NCBI GenBank assembly: GCA_035048485.1
Contig: CM068582.1
Location: forward strand, 13,992,001-14,056,000
Direction: 5' to 3'
Source of the DNA: Pteria penguin
Taxonomy: Eukaryota; Mollusca; Bivalvia; Pterioida; Pteriidae
Length of the DNA: 64,000 nt
The stretch's first letter is position 1; every line of letters begins with the position of its first letter. The translations under genes were made by a program, and so were the position numbers. Below the pieces are notes generated by a model. It had not been told where the DNA came from, made no database searches, and saw only the letters and a program-made list of their open reading frames with translations. Below are positions 36,855 to 47,155 of the stretch, piece after piece.

Positions 36855-37352
36855 CCGTTGTGTTCGCCAGATATATTTCTTTATCTACCTGTACGGCTAG
36901 TATATCCAAGAGTTTCACCTGAGAACAATACCCAACGCATTAAGTGTCTGCACTTGCAAGATATCTTTATATCGATCTCCAGTAAAGCTGCTGCGGAGAG
37001 AATTTCAGTCTCCGTAGCCCATGTCCCATTTGATATCATATTTGACCCATTTAGGTACCGTTCACCAAAGTATTTCTAAATAGTTTTGGTGTGTTCCTTC
37101 ATCCAACATACCAATGATTTTCTTATCGCTTTATGTTGAGACTGACATCCAACTATTGCATGGCTTAAACAGCGGAAAAAGCAATTTCCATCTCCTCTAA
37201 CTGCAACTAATTTAGAAGGGCTGCATTTCTGTAGGATCTTACTTTCGAAGAGTTTTGCCTCGTGACGCTTCCTGATTTTCACACTATTTTGAAATTTTGT
37301 CAAAACGGCGTCTTGCCACCTACGATCAATTGGTTTAAATGAGTCTGATGCT
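36855..37352 (-). pseudogene. OTU-type cysteine protease domain
   Basis: An exon after acceptor ctttcag at 37355 reads ASDSFKPIDRRWQDAV, then KLVAVRGDGNCFFRCLSHAI, which carries the catalytic D-G-N-C of ovarian-tumour (OTU) deubiquitinases, then MKEHTKTI, a TAG stop (about 37077), and in the same frame YLNGSNMISNGTWATETEIL and AALLEIDI, the G-x-W-x-x-x-x-E-I block. The end (DKEIYLANTTGV near 36895-36860) is shifted in frame, and the catalytic histidine expected after it (N-x-H-Y) is not seen. OTU proteases remove ubiquitin. It is the last domain of the integrase gene that runs from 42235 on the same strand. Confidence 0.75.
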
Positions 37353-37354
37353 CT

Positions 37355-37545
37355 GAAAGAAAAAAGAGGAGTTACTGGCTCATTTATGTGGCAGAAGTCA
37401 CCATGGAGCTATACAATACATGAATATAAATAATATACTAGCACATATAACACATTACAAAAATATTTGATTGTAGTGCAATTACGATACCGACTTAGGA
37501 CGGTCATTCAATTTGACAAAAGCCAAACAAATGAATAACCAATAA
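37355..37545 (+). repeat. Copy of the long-inverted-repeat family, in intron before OTU exon
   Basis: Homologous, in reverse, to 45121-45285 and to 47555-47642, including 'gattgtagtgcaattacgat', 'accgacttaggacggtca' and 'agaggagttactggctca'. Its inner border falls on the splice acceptor of the OTU exon. Confidence 0.75.
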
Positions 37546-37564
37546 TTACAGGGTCAAAATCATC

Positions 37565-37945
37565 GGCATTTATTCCGTCTCCTTTTCTGTGGCCCTTATT
37601 CTTTCCATTTTGTCATTTGATACCTCTCCATCCTTGTCATCCATTACTTCTCCACCTATACCATCCATAACTTTTCCATCTTTATCATTATCATCCATAA
37701 CTTCTCCCTCTGTGGAATTCATAACTTCTCCATTTTTACCATTCATAGTCACGTATAACATCTCCATCTTTGCCATTCATAACCTCATCATCTTTGCCAT
37801 CTAGAACGTCCTCATCCTTGTAATCTTTTACCCTTCCAGTCTTGCAGTCGGTAACCTCTCCATCATCGTCATCCATAACCTCATCTGCAACTTCTCCATC
37901 TTTGTCATTTTCACGATCTCCACGAACCAGTCGGTTGTCCATTAC
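37565..37945 (-). pseudogene. Acidic tandem-repeat linker of the integrase gene
   Basis: The minus strand encodes about a dozen degenerate copies of D-G-E-V-M-D-D-K (for example KDGEVADEVMDDDDGEV and GGEVMDDKDGEVSNDK), split over two frames by a shift near 37740. It follows the integrase C-terminal exon (through a frameshift at A8, 38009-38016) and precedes the OTU exon. Such a repeat suggests an unstructured, negatively charged linker. No catalytic motif. Confidence 0.6.
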
Positions 37946-38001
37946 TTTACAGTTGTTGTTATTTGAATCATTTTCATCTGGAGGTAGATAAGAATGTCTT
38001 T

Positions 38002-38421
38002 CTATAAATTTTTTTTCAATATGAATGAGTTATACGAACGTTTTACAACTTTTCCTTTGATTGTCTTAAGTCTGATGCAACCTTTCTTTGTGTGTCCAGC
38101 AACAATGTATTGTCCAAGCCACTTTTTCTCTCTTTTTCCCCCTTTCCGGTCGGCCTTGTGTATGTTATACACGAACACTTTATCATTCTCTTTGAACCTC
38201 AAAGGGACATCTTTCCTTCGTTTGAAGTACTCCTTTTGCTTCTTTTGCGATAACTCAACATTTTCCGAAATTTTTTCATTCATATTCTGCCTCACTTCAT
38301 GGATGTTTTGGATGATTTCTTGGAGAGATTGTTCTTTCGCGGAACTTCTGCTTTCTTCATTTAAGCTGATAGCAGAACGTCCAAACATCGCTTCAAAAGG
38401 TGTGAACTTTGTTGTCTTGTG
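38002..38421 (-). pseudogene. Integrase C-terminal exon
   Basis: After acceptor tttatag the exon begins HKTTKFTPFEAMFGRSA, the block that follows the third catalytic residue in retroviral-type integrases (T-x-x-x-P-F-x-x-x-Y-G-R). A helical part (EIIQNIHEVRQNMNEKI) and a small barrel-like domain follow, with FKENDKVFVYNI, KWLGQYIVAGHTKKGCIRL and NSFILKK. That is the order seen in Gypsy and Ginger integrases. The frame ends at 38002 but continues one frame over into the acidic linker. Confidence 0.75.
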
Positions 38422-38729
38422 CTATAAAAAGAAACAGTTTTTCTATTATACATTTTCTAAATGGATAGGCCTTTCATTATAACAAAAATGGTCTTTCTTT
38501 AAGTACCAACATAAGTTAACATCATGACCTTGACCTAGCAGTTTGACTCATATTTCGTAATAAACTGCATCATAACCATACATTTGTCATTTTATAACTT
38601 TTGATACTCCTGGGGAACCTAAGGAATTTTTTGTACGTACGTAAAATATCGCACGTGTGATTTTTTGTGAAACGGCCCACTGATCAAAAGTGATAACATG
38701 ACACGGTTGTCAGCACGACAAAATGTTTG

Positions 38730-39060
38730 GATGGTAATCTCATGTTTAGGTTTTGGAAATCTTGGGGTTGCTTTGTCGTAATGTCGTGTAGTCACCTTGT
38801 GAGAAGGGCGACATCACGACAATATAAGACGACCGCATCCAGCTTCCATACCTCCCACAGGGCGACATCACGACAATGCGACATCACGACAATACGACAA
38901 CATGGCATTACATCACGACAATACAACATAGTAAGCACAATATTTCCATAATCTAACCATGAATTTACCATCTAAAGCTACTGTCGTGCTGTCGTATTGT
39001 CGTGAGGTAGGCTTGTAAGAGACATCACGACAATGTAAAATGGCGGCATCCGGCTTCCAT
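38730..39060. repeat. Foldback repeat built of 'cgacatcacgacaatac' units
   Basis: At least seven copies of 'acatcacgacaat' or its reverse complement occur, and the flanks 'gatggtaatctcatgtttagg' (38733) and its inverted form near 38955-38980 make an imperfect inverted repeat. 'gcatccggcttccata' occurs twice. It lies in the intron between the integrase core and C-terminal exons. Confidence 0.7.
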
Positions 39061-39237
39061 AAAGTTACGATTCGATGTTGCAAAATTACGATGTTGCTGT
39101 TTTCATGACTTCGCAAACTAATGCTTTTTGACGTAATAAATCTGCATATCTACCCAGAGTTATCCCTCATTTACAGCAAACATGGAATCCTGGGTATAGA
39201 TTTTTAATTTATTTTCTCGTCTTATTATTCCTTTATT

Positions 39238-39300
39238 ATCATCATTATTATTATTATTATTAGTAGTAGTAGTAGTAGTATTATTACTATTATTTTGTAT
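39238..39300. repeat. Trinucleotide microsatellite (ATT/AGT)n
   Basis: ATT units pass into AGT units and back to ATT. Confidence 0.9.
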
Positions 39301-39434
39301 TCTTTAGGAAAGTTTCTTTCAATTGCTGGTTTTTTTTTATGAATAAGGATAGTATATGATTTCCATGATTGTATCATTTAGTATTGCAGCATTTTTAATT
39401 CTTGTACTCCAATTATCTCAGGTGAGCTATGTTA

Positions 39435-39472
39435 CAACCCGTTTTGCAATAAAATTATTGCAAAACGGGTTG
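39435..39472. repeat. Perfect 38-bp palindrome
   Basis: CAACCCGTTTTGCAATAA is followed after two bases by its exact reverse complement. It would form an 18-bp stem with almost no loop. No T-run or gene end follows on either strand that would make it a termination signal. Confidence 0.85.
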
Positions 39473-40122
39473 GAGTGTCTCGAGCTATTCATTTCCCCAT
39501 AAATCTTGTACTGAAATACGGAGGAGAGAACATAAAAACATTGTCAAAGGAAGGTACTCTTTTGTGACCTACTTTTGACTGTGGTGGCGCCATCTGTAAA
39601 GTCTGAACAAAAACAACAAAATTTAAAGAGTGTCATAAGTTATTTAATTTTACAAAATTTTCTTAAAATCCTTCCAACAGTTTTGCAGAAAAAGTTAAAA
39701 ATGTGTAAAATGGCCAATCCCAATCCATCCCCTGTTTTTTTTTCCGGAAGTCTCATCATATCATATACAGTCATTGACCTGGATCCTTGACCATAAATTG
39801 AGCAGTCAAAACTTTAAGACTGATTTTATTTATTATGAGTATATAGTTTGATACGCATGTAAAAGTGTTGCAGTTTTCAGTAAAAATATACTGTATAAAG
39901 TCCATACCACTTTTTCAATCCTTAAATATTACCTATTAAAAAGTTGTGATACTTAAGTGTACTCTCAGTTTATGGCCATATAGCTAGTGACTAGCATGGT
40001 GCACCAACCTTTTTGCAAGTTGGAGAGCATGGGACCCTATTTTTGTTTAACATACATGAAGTCATGGTAAAATCAATTTGCCATTCTGCATCGGTCCCAT
40101 AAAGTTACCTTCGATACATTAC

Positions 40123-40429
40123 CTTCTTTTGCCTGGGTTGGTAGGCACTCTAAATTCTTTTAGACCCCGAGAATCGGGAAATCATATCGGTCATTACTGC
40201 GTTTACAAACTCTCTTCCCTGGTCACTTGAGTAGACATCTGGGAATACCATTCGCAAGCAGATGTTTAGAAGTTGGAATGCCACAGTCTCTGATCTTTTG
40301 TTATCTATTGCAACACCCTCTGGCCATTTCGTAAAATAATCCATTAAGGTAAGAATGTAACACTTACCAGAGCCCGAACGTGACAACGTTATCAGGTCCA
40401 TGCCTACGTAATGCCAAGGTTTAACAATA
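40123..40429 (-). pseudogene. Integrase catalytic core exon
   Basis: The exon reads VKPWHYVGMDLITLSRSGSG (first D), KCYILTLMDYFTKWPEGVAI, then DVYSSDQGREFVNAVMTDM (second D) and, after a TAG at 40150, SAYQPRQKK to a donor gtaatg at 40122. The usual S-A-Y-H-P-Q-T-N-G with the third acidic residue further on is cut by the intron and partly mutated. The closest families I know are Gypsy integrases and the related Ginger/GIN/KRBA2-type transposases. Confidence 0.8.
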
Positions 40430-41428
40430 GGCCATTTTCGAGTTACCGTTACGGTTCGAATTTTACGTAGCTTTAATCTAAAACCTTGTTCATGCTTACT
40501 TCCGGTTGATTGTTGTTACCGTGCAACTCGAAAATAGATCTCGCGTAAAGCGGATTCACTGATTGATTTAGACTTTACAAGTATCTCAAGTAGAGAGAGA
40601 TGACTTGTTATGAATACAAAAAAGACCAATTGGTGAAATTATGCAGATTTGTCGAGGAGTAGTCCGACTTGAACAGCTGTTGACAGTGTGAAACTTGAAA
40701 TGTTGCAATGAACAGCTGATGGCCGTGATGAACAGTGTCTGTGAAAGTGAAAGACTTAGACTGCCAAAGTTTTTCGTTAGTTCGCGCTCGATGATTTATC
40801 ATTAATGTTCATTGTTAGTCCGATACATAATTAATAATTGTTTTTAATGATACATTAAATTATGTAACTGACATTATGCATGTTGCCCATCTTTTTCTTA
40901 CATTAGTATTTACGCAGTTACAAGTGTGCTCATGAACTGAGCATTATACTTCATGATGAACCTGACATGACGTGTCAATACACAATTCAAGATGCACATT
41001 GAATATCCATGATTATCAAGGATCAAGTGGAATTTTCTCACAATGCCTATGGGTTTATATTATATCTAATAAGACAGGTCCCCTAAACAAATATTTTGTA
41101 TTTTCCATCAGCTCCTGTTGCTTTTGATATCTCTCTTATCCTCAGAGGTGAAATGTGTCTGTCTCCATTATCTGTCTGAGTTTCCATATCCCTCCTCAGT
41201 GGTGTCTGTAACTTTCATCCACGATTCCACAAGGCAGTAGGAATGGTCATCTCCACGTGACACTGAATTACAGAAAAAGTAAAATGAATGATTGTAATGT
41301 AACCAGCACTTTGCTGTTTTCTCATATGATTTGATACATAACAAATAGGAGGAACATGAGGATTTCTAAATATAACTTCAATAAAATACGGGTTTATAAC
41401 GGTCAGATTCTGTAACTCGAAAATGGTC
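40430..41428. mobile_element. TA-flanked non-autonomous DNA transposon, 999 bp
   Basis: Ends GGCCATTTTCGAGTTAC and, inverted, GACCATTTTCGAGTTAC (one mismatch in 17) with TA on both sides. No transposase is encoded. It separates the zinc-finger and core exons of the integrase gene. TA targets are typical of Tc1/mariner-type elements, but the TIR sequence itself is not one I recognise. Confidence 0.75.
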
Positions 41429-41444
41429 TATTAAGATGGGATGA

Positions 41445-42235
41445 AGATCTAATTTGTTTTATTAATAACACTCCCTTCTTGACATTTGACGCAAGATTTC
41501 ACATAATTTTCTACATCACCTCTTAAGTTTTTTTTTCCAGTAAAATGCTCGGATATTTTCCAGAGAGTTTTTTTCCCTACCAAAGTGACCATTGTCATCA
41601 TGGCTCTCTTTCAATAAATTTATGCGGTCTTGTAAAGAAATGATCGCTTCACGGAATTCGCCTCTGTGGTTTTTCCAATATAATTTATTTGACTTGATTT
41701 CAAATGCTTTACTCTTATTTCTTATTGATCTTTTCTGGTCTTTTGTTGCATTTTTTTTTTATATGATTTGTTTGTAAGATAATTGAAGACGTTTTCCAAA
41801 TCTATATCCATTTTATTCTGTGTCGGGTGCATGTGTGAAACATTCAATTTCTGGGCACATACAATGCAGACCGTGCATACTTTGGAACTTGTAGTAACAA
41901 GAGTAAAACAATTGCGGAACAAACAATTCCTCTGGTTTATATATCTTCAATTCTTTGTCCATCATGTGAAAAAATTCCAGTAAAAAGTCGGGAGTTTCTA
42001 AATTATTCACAGGAATATAAATTTCAGCAAGCAAAGTCTCAATGTTTTTCTCAAGAAGACTACTAAAATGACATTTTAATATCAGTATATCATTGATTTC
42101 GTTCAAAGTTTCTTCTATTTGCAATACATACTGCGCACTTCCACATACTTTTAATTTTTCTCTAACAATATACTGTAATGTCTTGATGTTATTCGATTTT
42201 CCATGTACCTCGCGCTTTTGAATTGTATTCCACAT
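41445..42235 (-). pseudogene. N-terminal part and H2C2 zinc finger of integrase gene
   Basis: From 42235 the minus strand has an open frame with no domain I recognise (MWNTIQKREVHGKS, EETLNEIND, LYKPEELFVPQL-like, MHGLHCMCPEIECF). It passes, through a frameshift and a run of ten A (41751-41760), into KAFEIKSNKLYWKNHRGEF and then HDDNGHFGREKTLWKISEHF and DVENYVKSCVKCQ, the H-x5-H and C-x2-C finger of integrases. The finger is complete. The frame ends at TAG near 41457. Confidence 0.7.
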
Positions 42236-42309
42236 GTAAATTACTTGATATAGGATATGATTTTTTGTGATAAAATCAAGACTACATTACGGTTTGAGTT
42301 TTCCGATTA

Positions 42310-42515
42310 AACGAGAATCCGGAATCAATAGAGGGGAAAGATGAACCCAGGTCGGTTTATCCGCCTAGGGGGAAAGTCTATGCTGATAATCAGAAGGGGG
42401 AAACCGTACGGATAGAATACCCCTTTAGAGGGGGAAGATCTATATTGCGCCGTTCTTTCCAGGGGAAAGTCTATGCGGGGGGGAGGGGGGGGGGAGTCTA
42501 TGCTACAACACCGGA
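42310..42515. repeat. Degenerate repeat 'ggggaaagtctatg' with G-runs
   Basis: Five units of about 25-45 bp contain GGGGAAAGTCTATG or close variants, one linked to GGTTTATCCGCC. It ends in two G-runs. Related in reverse to 26310-26425. Confidence 0.7.
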
Positions 42516-42519
42516 CTAA

Positions 42520-42900
42520 ATGGCACAAACCAACAAGAGTATGCACATAAAACATGATAATAGTCAACACAGAAAACATTACAAAAATAATAAATTATAC
42601 TGCGATTACGATACCGACTTAGGACGGTCAATTGAAGTCACAGACACCACTCATTTGGTGCGGTTAACTGGTTTACGAGAGCCTACCTTCCCACCCTCAC
42701 CGCAAAAGCAGCAGAATCAAAGGACACATATTTAAAATATCTGAATGAACATGCACATAGAGAAGAAGGTTCAAAAGGTTTCTAAAGACGAAAGGTCATA
42801 AAAATATTCAATCGAAACGTTATAGAATGATGTGCTAGTATCAAAAATATGTAAGACGACTTCAACATAAGTAAACATAATAAATGCATGAGCATGACGG
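42520..42900 (+). repeat. Single arm of the long-inverted-repeat family
   Basis: Aligns along its length with 45850-46160 (same orientation): 'cataaaacatgataatag', 'tacgataccgacttaggac', 'ggtgcggttaactggtttac', 'gcagaatcaaaggacaca', 'atagaatgatgtgctag'. It lies 0.3 kb beyond the 5' end of the integrase gene, so it may be that element's right end, but no matching left end was found. Confidence 0.75.
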
Positions 42901-43750
42901 AAACAAATATGACCATGAAGTTAAGTTGTAACAGTGACAGTTACAATCCGTAAAAAGTCATGAAAAGTAAAAAAAAACTTATCACATTACAAACTGTTTA
43001 ATAAGGACTGCAACCAACTTATGAAATCACCATGTCAAACGATCATATACATGTATATATCATAATTCAGTCACAATAAAGGAAATAATAAGTGTTTCAA
43101 TTTAAAAGCATTTATTCAATTCTAATATAAAGCGTAAACGTATCCTTTGCTTTGTATCATTTATCCAGATGTCTTCCATGGTCCCTATCCATCCCATTTC
43201 CACCAGCCTATTAATATAGAACATACATCATCAATATGACAAGATGATATAAAATAAATTCAGCAGTCCAGGCATTATATTTCTTCAATACACAGAAGTT
43301 AATTAGCTAGCTAAGTAGACTACTTACTATGGTGTTGTGGTGGCCCAATGTTCAAATCTGCATTTCTTTTGTTCCTGATACCTAATAATTTTAAAACATC
43401 AGTATTCATATCAATATCTTAAAGTGTACTATTGGTAAATATGTTCGACGAATTTGATCATGAATTTGCTCTGCAAATAATGTAGAATTTGGCAGTTTTG
43501 GCATCTCCGAAGAGAGAATATTTTTCTACGTTCATGAACCAAAGATATTAATATTTATTTATTTATTTATCTATTATTAGCACTATTTATAATTTTCGAT
43601 CAATTGATGTATAACAGAGGTGTACACTCTTGAAAATAAAGACCACTTACTGGAGTCAAACACTCTTGATTCACTGTTCAATGCTGCATCTCGTTTCTCC
43701 CTCATAAAAGGCCATTCAACTTTATGACCTATTTAAAAATCGATTTCTCA
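42901..43750. other. No gene seen
   Basis: AT-rich sequence with short open frames only. Confidence 0.5.
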
Positions 43751-43753
43751 AAA

Positions 43754-43803
43754 TGTAATATTGGTACATATATTAGATGTAATATTGGTACATATATTAG
43801 ATG
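43754..43803. repeat. 24-bp exact tandem duplication
   Basis: The unit starting TGTAATATTGGTACATATAT is present twice in a row without a mismatch. Confidence 0.9.
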
Positions 43804-44756
43804 AAATTGATTATTTATTTCCTTTACCACTACAAAAATGTGGACTTTTTCATCTTTAAGATACTTGAAGATCAAAAAGACAGGAACAGTGAAAACATTT
43901 TAAAATATACTTAATTAATAAAAATCAAAATGCATTGTGTGACATATTTCAAAGAGATACAATCTGTTCATTGACCTTTTAAACCAATTTGTATGATATT
44001 TGTAAAGGAAAATGATACTGAGTAACGTGCTAAGATACCGACACCGGTACTCGATACGAGAACATCCATTTTACAGACAAAATAGAGATATAGACTATCA
44101 CGCAGCCCTAAAAGAACCCGTACAGACCCCGGAAAGAACCAGGGTATGGATCAGATGCTATGGAGGAGTAAGCTCACCGGTCACACCCGCTGCGACGCCA
44201 TACTATTGCTTGTGCTGGTATAACTAGTAGTCATATGAAGTAGTAATACCACAGTCACAATTGTATTGTCGAATTTTTTTTCACAATACAAACTGTTTAA
44301 TAACGACTAAAAGCAAATAAGACAATCAACGTATCAAACAATCATTTCTGATAAGCGTATATAAGAAGGTAAGAACGACTTTTAACCTAACGTTTGCGGA
44401 ATACATACTTTATACATTGTCTTATCGTATCCCTTTGAAATTAACTTTTCACTCAGTACCTTGCCCTGGTAAAGGCAAGAGCAGTGGCAAGCCATTGCCC
44501 GGTAAAGGAAAGAACAGTAGTCTGAGGAAAGTCTAAAATATCTGATCAGTTGAGATAAATAGACACCATACGCTGTGATAAAGGAATATTAGTTATCATG
44601 AGGAATTGTATTGTAAAGAAATAACAATGTAACAGTTAAATTTTGAGACTTTTAAAAGTTTTCTAAATGACATAAAATAGTAAGTAAATGAATGAAAAGT
44701 AAATGACCAAAACAAAACCCATCGACTGATAGAGATTTGTGGGGACTATATGACGG

Positions 44757-46323
44757 TGGTGGGGACTATATGACGGGCCTTGTCCAAACCTCTTTCAGAG
44801 GAGACATGATCATGAACCTCGTCCCCTCTGACTGTTAGTCGGGAATCCTACAGATCTAGGGTCTTAGCTCGCTTTCAGACTGGCAGAGCACGGTTTATCA
44901 TGTTGATGTCGCATACATTTTTATACCATTATGTATTTTACAATACCTTACGTGTTTATATTTTTAAGACCTCTCAATATGCGATACCTGTTGACCCTTG
45001 TTCTTTACATGGAGGATTATTTATAAATTTTTAAATGTACGTCCTTTGATTGTTCTGCTGTTACGGTGAGTGGGAAGGTGGGCCCGTAAACCGGTTAACC
45101 ACAAAATTTGTTTGGCTTTAGTCCAATTAAATGACCGTCCTAAGTCGGTATCGTAATTGCACTACAATCAAATATTTTTGCAATGTGTTATATGTTCTAG
45201 TATATTATTTATATTCATGTATTGTATAGCTTCATGGTGACCTCTGCCACATAACTGAGCCAGTAACTCCTCTTTTTTCTTTGTTGAAGATATATTTATT
45301 CATTAGTTGTAAGTGTTAAGTAATCAATGTGATCTCAGTTAAATTATATTCCAACTTACCAAACAGAGTATCCATAGACAAGCAACAGAGCAGGAACACA
45401 ACCAATATAGTACGCATGATTATGACATGATCATGTACATACAGTGTGTTGGTGTCACTACATTTAAAGCTTTCTAACCCGATATGTTGCGGCATATGAA
45501 ACAAGGATGATTATATTTTAATTAAGATAAAAAGATCTAATATAATTGAATAATAATCTCTATATCCATTTGATCGGACTAGACAAATGTTGCATGAAGA
45601 CCCCAGTGTTCGGTACATAGGTAAAATCAACATAATATTGCATATTGAATGAGATATGTATTTTCAGGTAACAGTTTACTTGGCGATTCCTTCATACTAA
45701 ACAGATTACAAACTGTGTAGTTAAAGTCAACGGGCAAATCCCAAAGAACACCAAGAGTTTTACATATCAACTTTATGAAAATCTCTCTAAACCTACTTAG
45801 GGAGAAACAGAAGACAAAGCTGTATGACACAAATCACCAAGGACATGCACACAAAACATGATAATAATAAAATATACGGATGAAAACGACATTACAAAAT
45901 ATCCAATTGTGCTGTGGTTACGATACCGACTTAGGACAGTCAATTAAAGTAACAAACGTCACTCAGTTGGTGTGGTTAGCAGGTTTCCGGTCGCCCACCT
46001 TCCCACTTACCGCAAAGGCAGCATAATCAAAGGACACGCATTTAAATTTATAAATAATCTTCCATATAGAGAACAAGGATCAATAGGGTACTCAAGACGA
46101 GAGGTCATAAAACATTTTTTACACAGGAAACGTTTATAGAATAATATGCTGTTATCAAAAATATGTAATACATCAACAAAAGGAAACCGTGCTCTGCTCG
46201 TTTGTAAGCGAGCTCAATTCCTAGATCAATAGAGTCCCGACTAACATTCAAATGGGACGAAAATCAGGACCTTGTCTCCTTTGAAAAGATTTGGACAAGG
46301 TCCTTCATAGTGTCCCCACCGCC
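44757..46323. mobile_element. Long-inverted-repeat (foldback) element, 1.57 kb
   Basis: The two halves are inverted copies. The left arm (about 44757-45290) and right arm (about 46323-45850) share, from outside in, GGTGGGGAC, CCTTGTCCAAA, GTTAGTCGGGA, AGCTCGCTT, GCAGAGCACGGTTT, TTGATGT, GGATTATTTATAAAT, GTCCTTTGATT, GTGGGAAGGTGGGC and GTCCTAAGTCGGTATCGTAA. The start is duplicated at 44740-44757. No ORF of note lies inside (the minus-strand ORF at 45627-45830 has no recognisable motif). Related copies: 37355, 42520, 47513, 57430, 61610. Confidence 0.8.
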
Positions 46324-46599
46324 CTATTAAAGGTGCAACGCTCAAGTAAAAGTTTGTATTAGGTTGTAAAGGGACTCAATACAAGACTTTTGGTCTTAGC
46401 TAAGTTTATACTACGTATAAGTCATACGGTGATGGAAGCGAGTCACTTGCAGACGTTTTGTTATTGTTGATGTTGATTATCTTTTGATAGTAATTTTTTT
46501 TAATATGAGTTGTCTGCTGTTACTTTAATCTGAATATGAAAATTTATTTTTAGTTTTTCTTAACGTTTTCTAACGTGTTTTGTCATACGAGTCATTTCA

Positions 46600-46895
46600 C
46601 GCCAAAACATTACAAACCATGACAATCAGTAAAATGATGAAGAAAACCAACCCAGTTGTTCAACACAATTATGAAATAGAACGACATACAAAATCTCTGA
46701 AACCTCTAAAAGAGAATCAGAACAAGAGTCTAGTGACAGTGATCATCTCTCGCATGGTTGAAACACCTGTCAATGAAATCCAATAGACATTTTCGAATAA
46801 GGTAAATTTAAAGTTTGGAAGGTGGTGAATTCTCTAACAGAAATTGAAAGATTCATTGATGTCAATTATCCATCCGAAATTTAATTAAACAAAAC
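46600..46895 (+). repeat. Dispersed repeat, pair of 23160-23430
   Basis: Shares ordered phrases with 23160-23430, as described there. It contains an open stretch (46580-46786) with no recognisable domain. Confidence 0.6.
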
Positions 46896-47155
46896 CAATG
46901 ACTCTAATCAGCTAGTGCCGGCCCATCTATTGTTATAAGTTTGGGAAAGTTGCATGCGTTTCTGCGGTACAGTTAAGCCACACCCCCAGGATTTTACACC
47001 AATGATAAAATTAAGATTATTTTCATTGCGGAGAAAGCATATGATGTGTTACCTCGCTGACCCAGTTGATAGATTTGTGAAAGCGTAGTATCTTCGAGAG
47101 TTTCGCTGACTTACGTTACAGCAGAGGAGTATTGTAAATTTCGGGGAGAAGGGGG

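Larger units (their letters stand above)
36855..42235 (-). pseudogene. Ginger-like integrase-OTU gene (whole)
   Basis: The five blocks listed separately lie on one strand in the order unknown N-terminus, H2C2 finger, catalytic core, C-terminal barrel, acidic linker, OTU protease, joined by plausible introns. No reverse transcriptase, protease of Gypsy type or LTR lies near them, so this is an integrase used as a DNA-transposon transposase (Ginger type) or a domesticated descendant, not an LTR element. At least two in-frame stops and four frameshifts make it non-functional as written. Whether the five blocks were once one transcript is inference. Confidence 0.6.

Noticed and set aside
37589..37804. 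Plus-strand Ser/Pro/Ile-rich open frame
   Set aside because: It is the complement of the acidic repeat linker on the minus strand, which continues the integrase gene.
40123..40429. Second LTR retrotransposon, based on the Gypsy-like integrase core
   Set aside because: No RT, protease or gag nearby, introns between integrase parts, and an OTU domain downstream. A Ginger-type transposase fits better.
44012..44227. Open frame of 71 codons at 44012 with a varied composition
   Set aside because: It looks protein-like but has no motif I recognise, no splice context and no homologue in the window. Kept out of the gene list.
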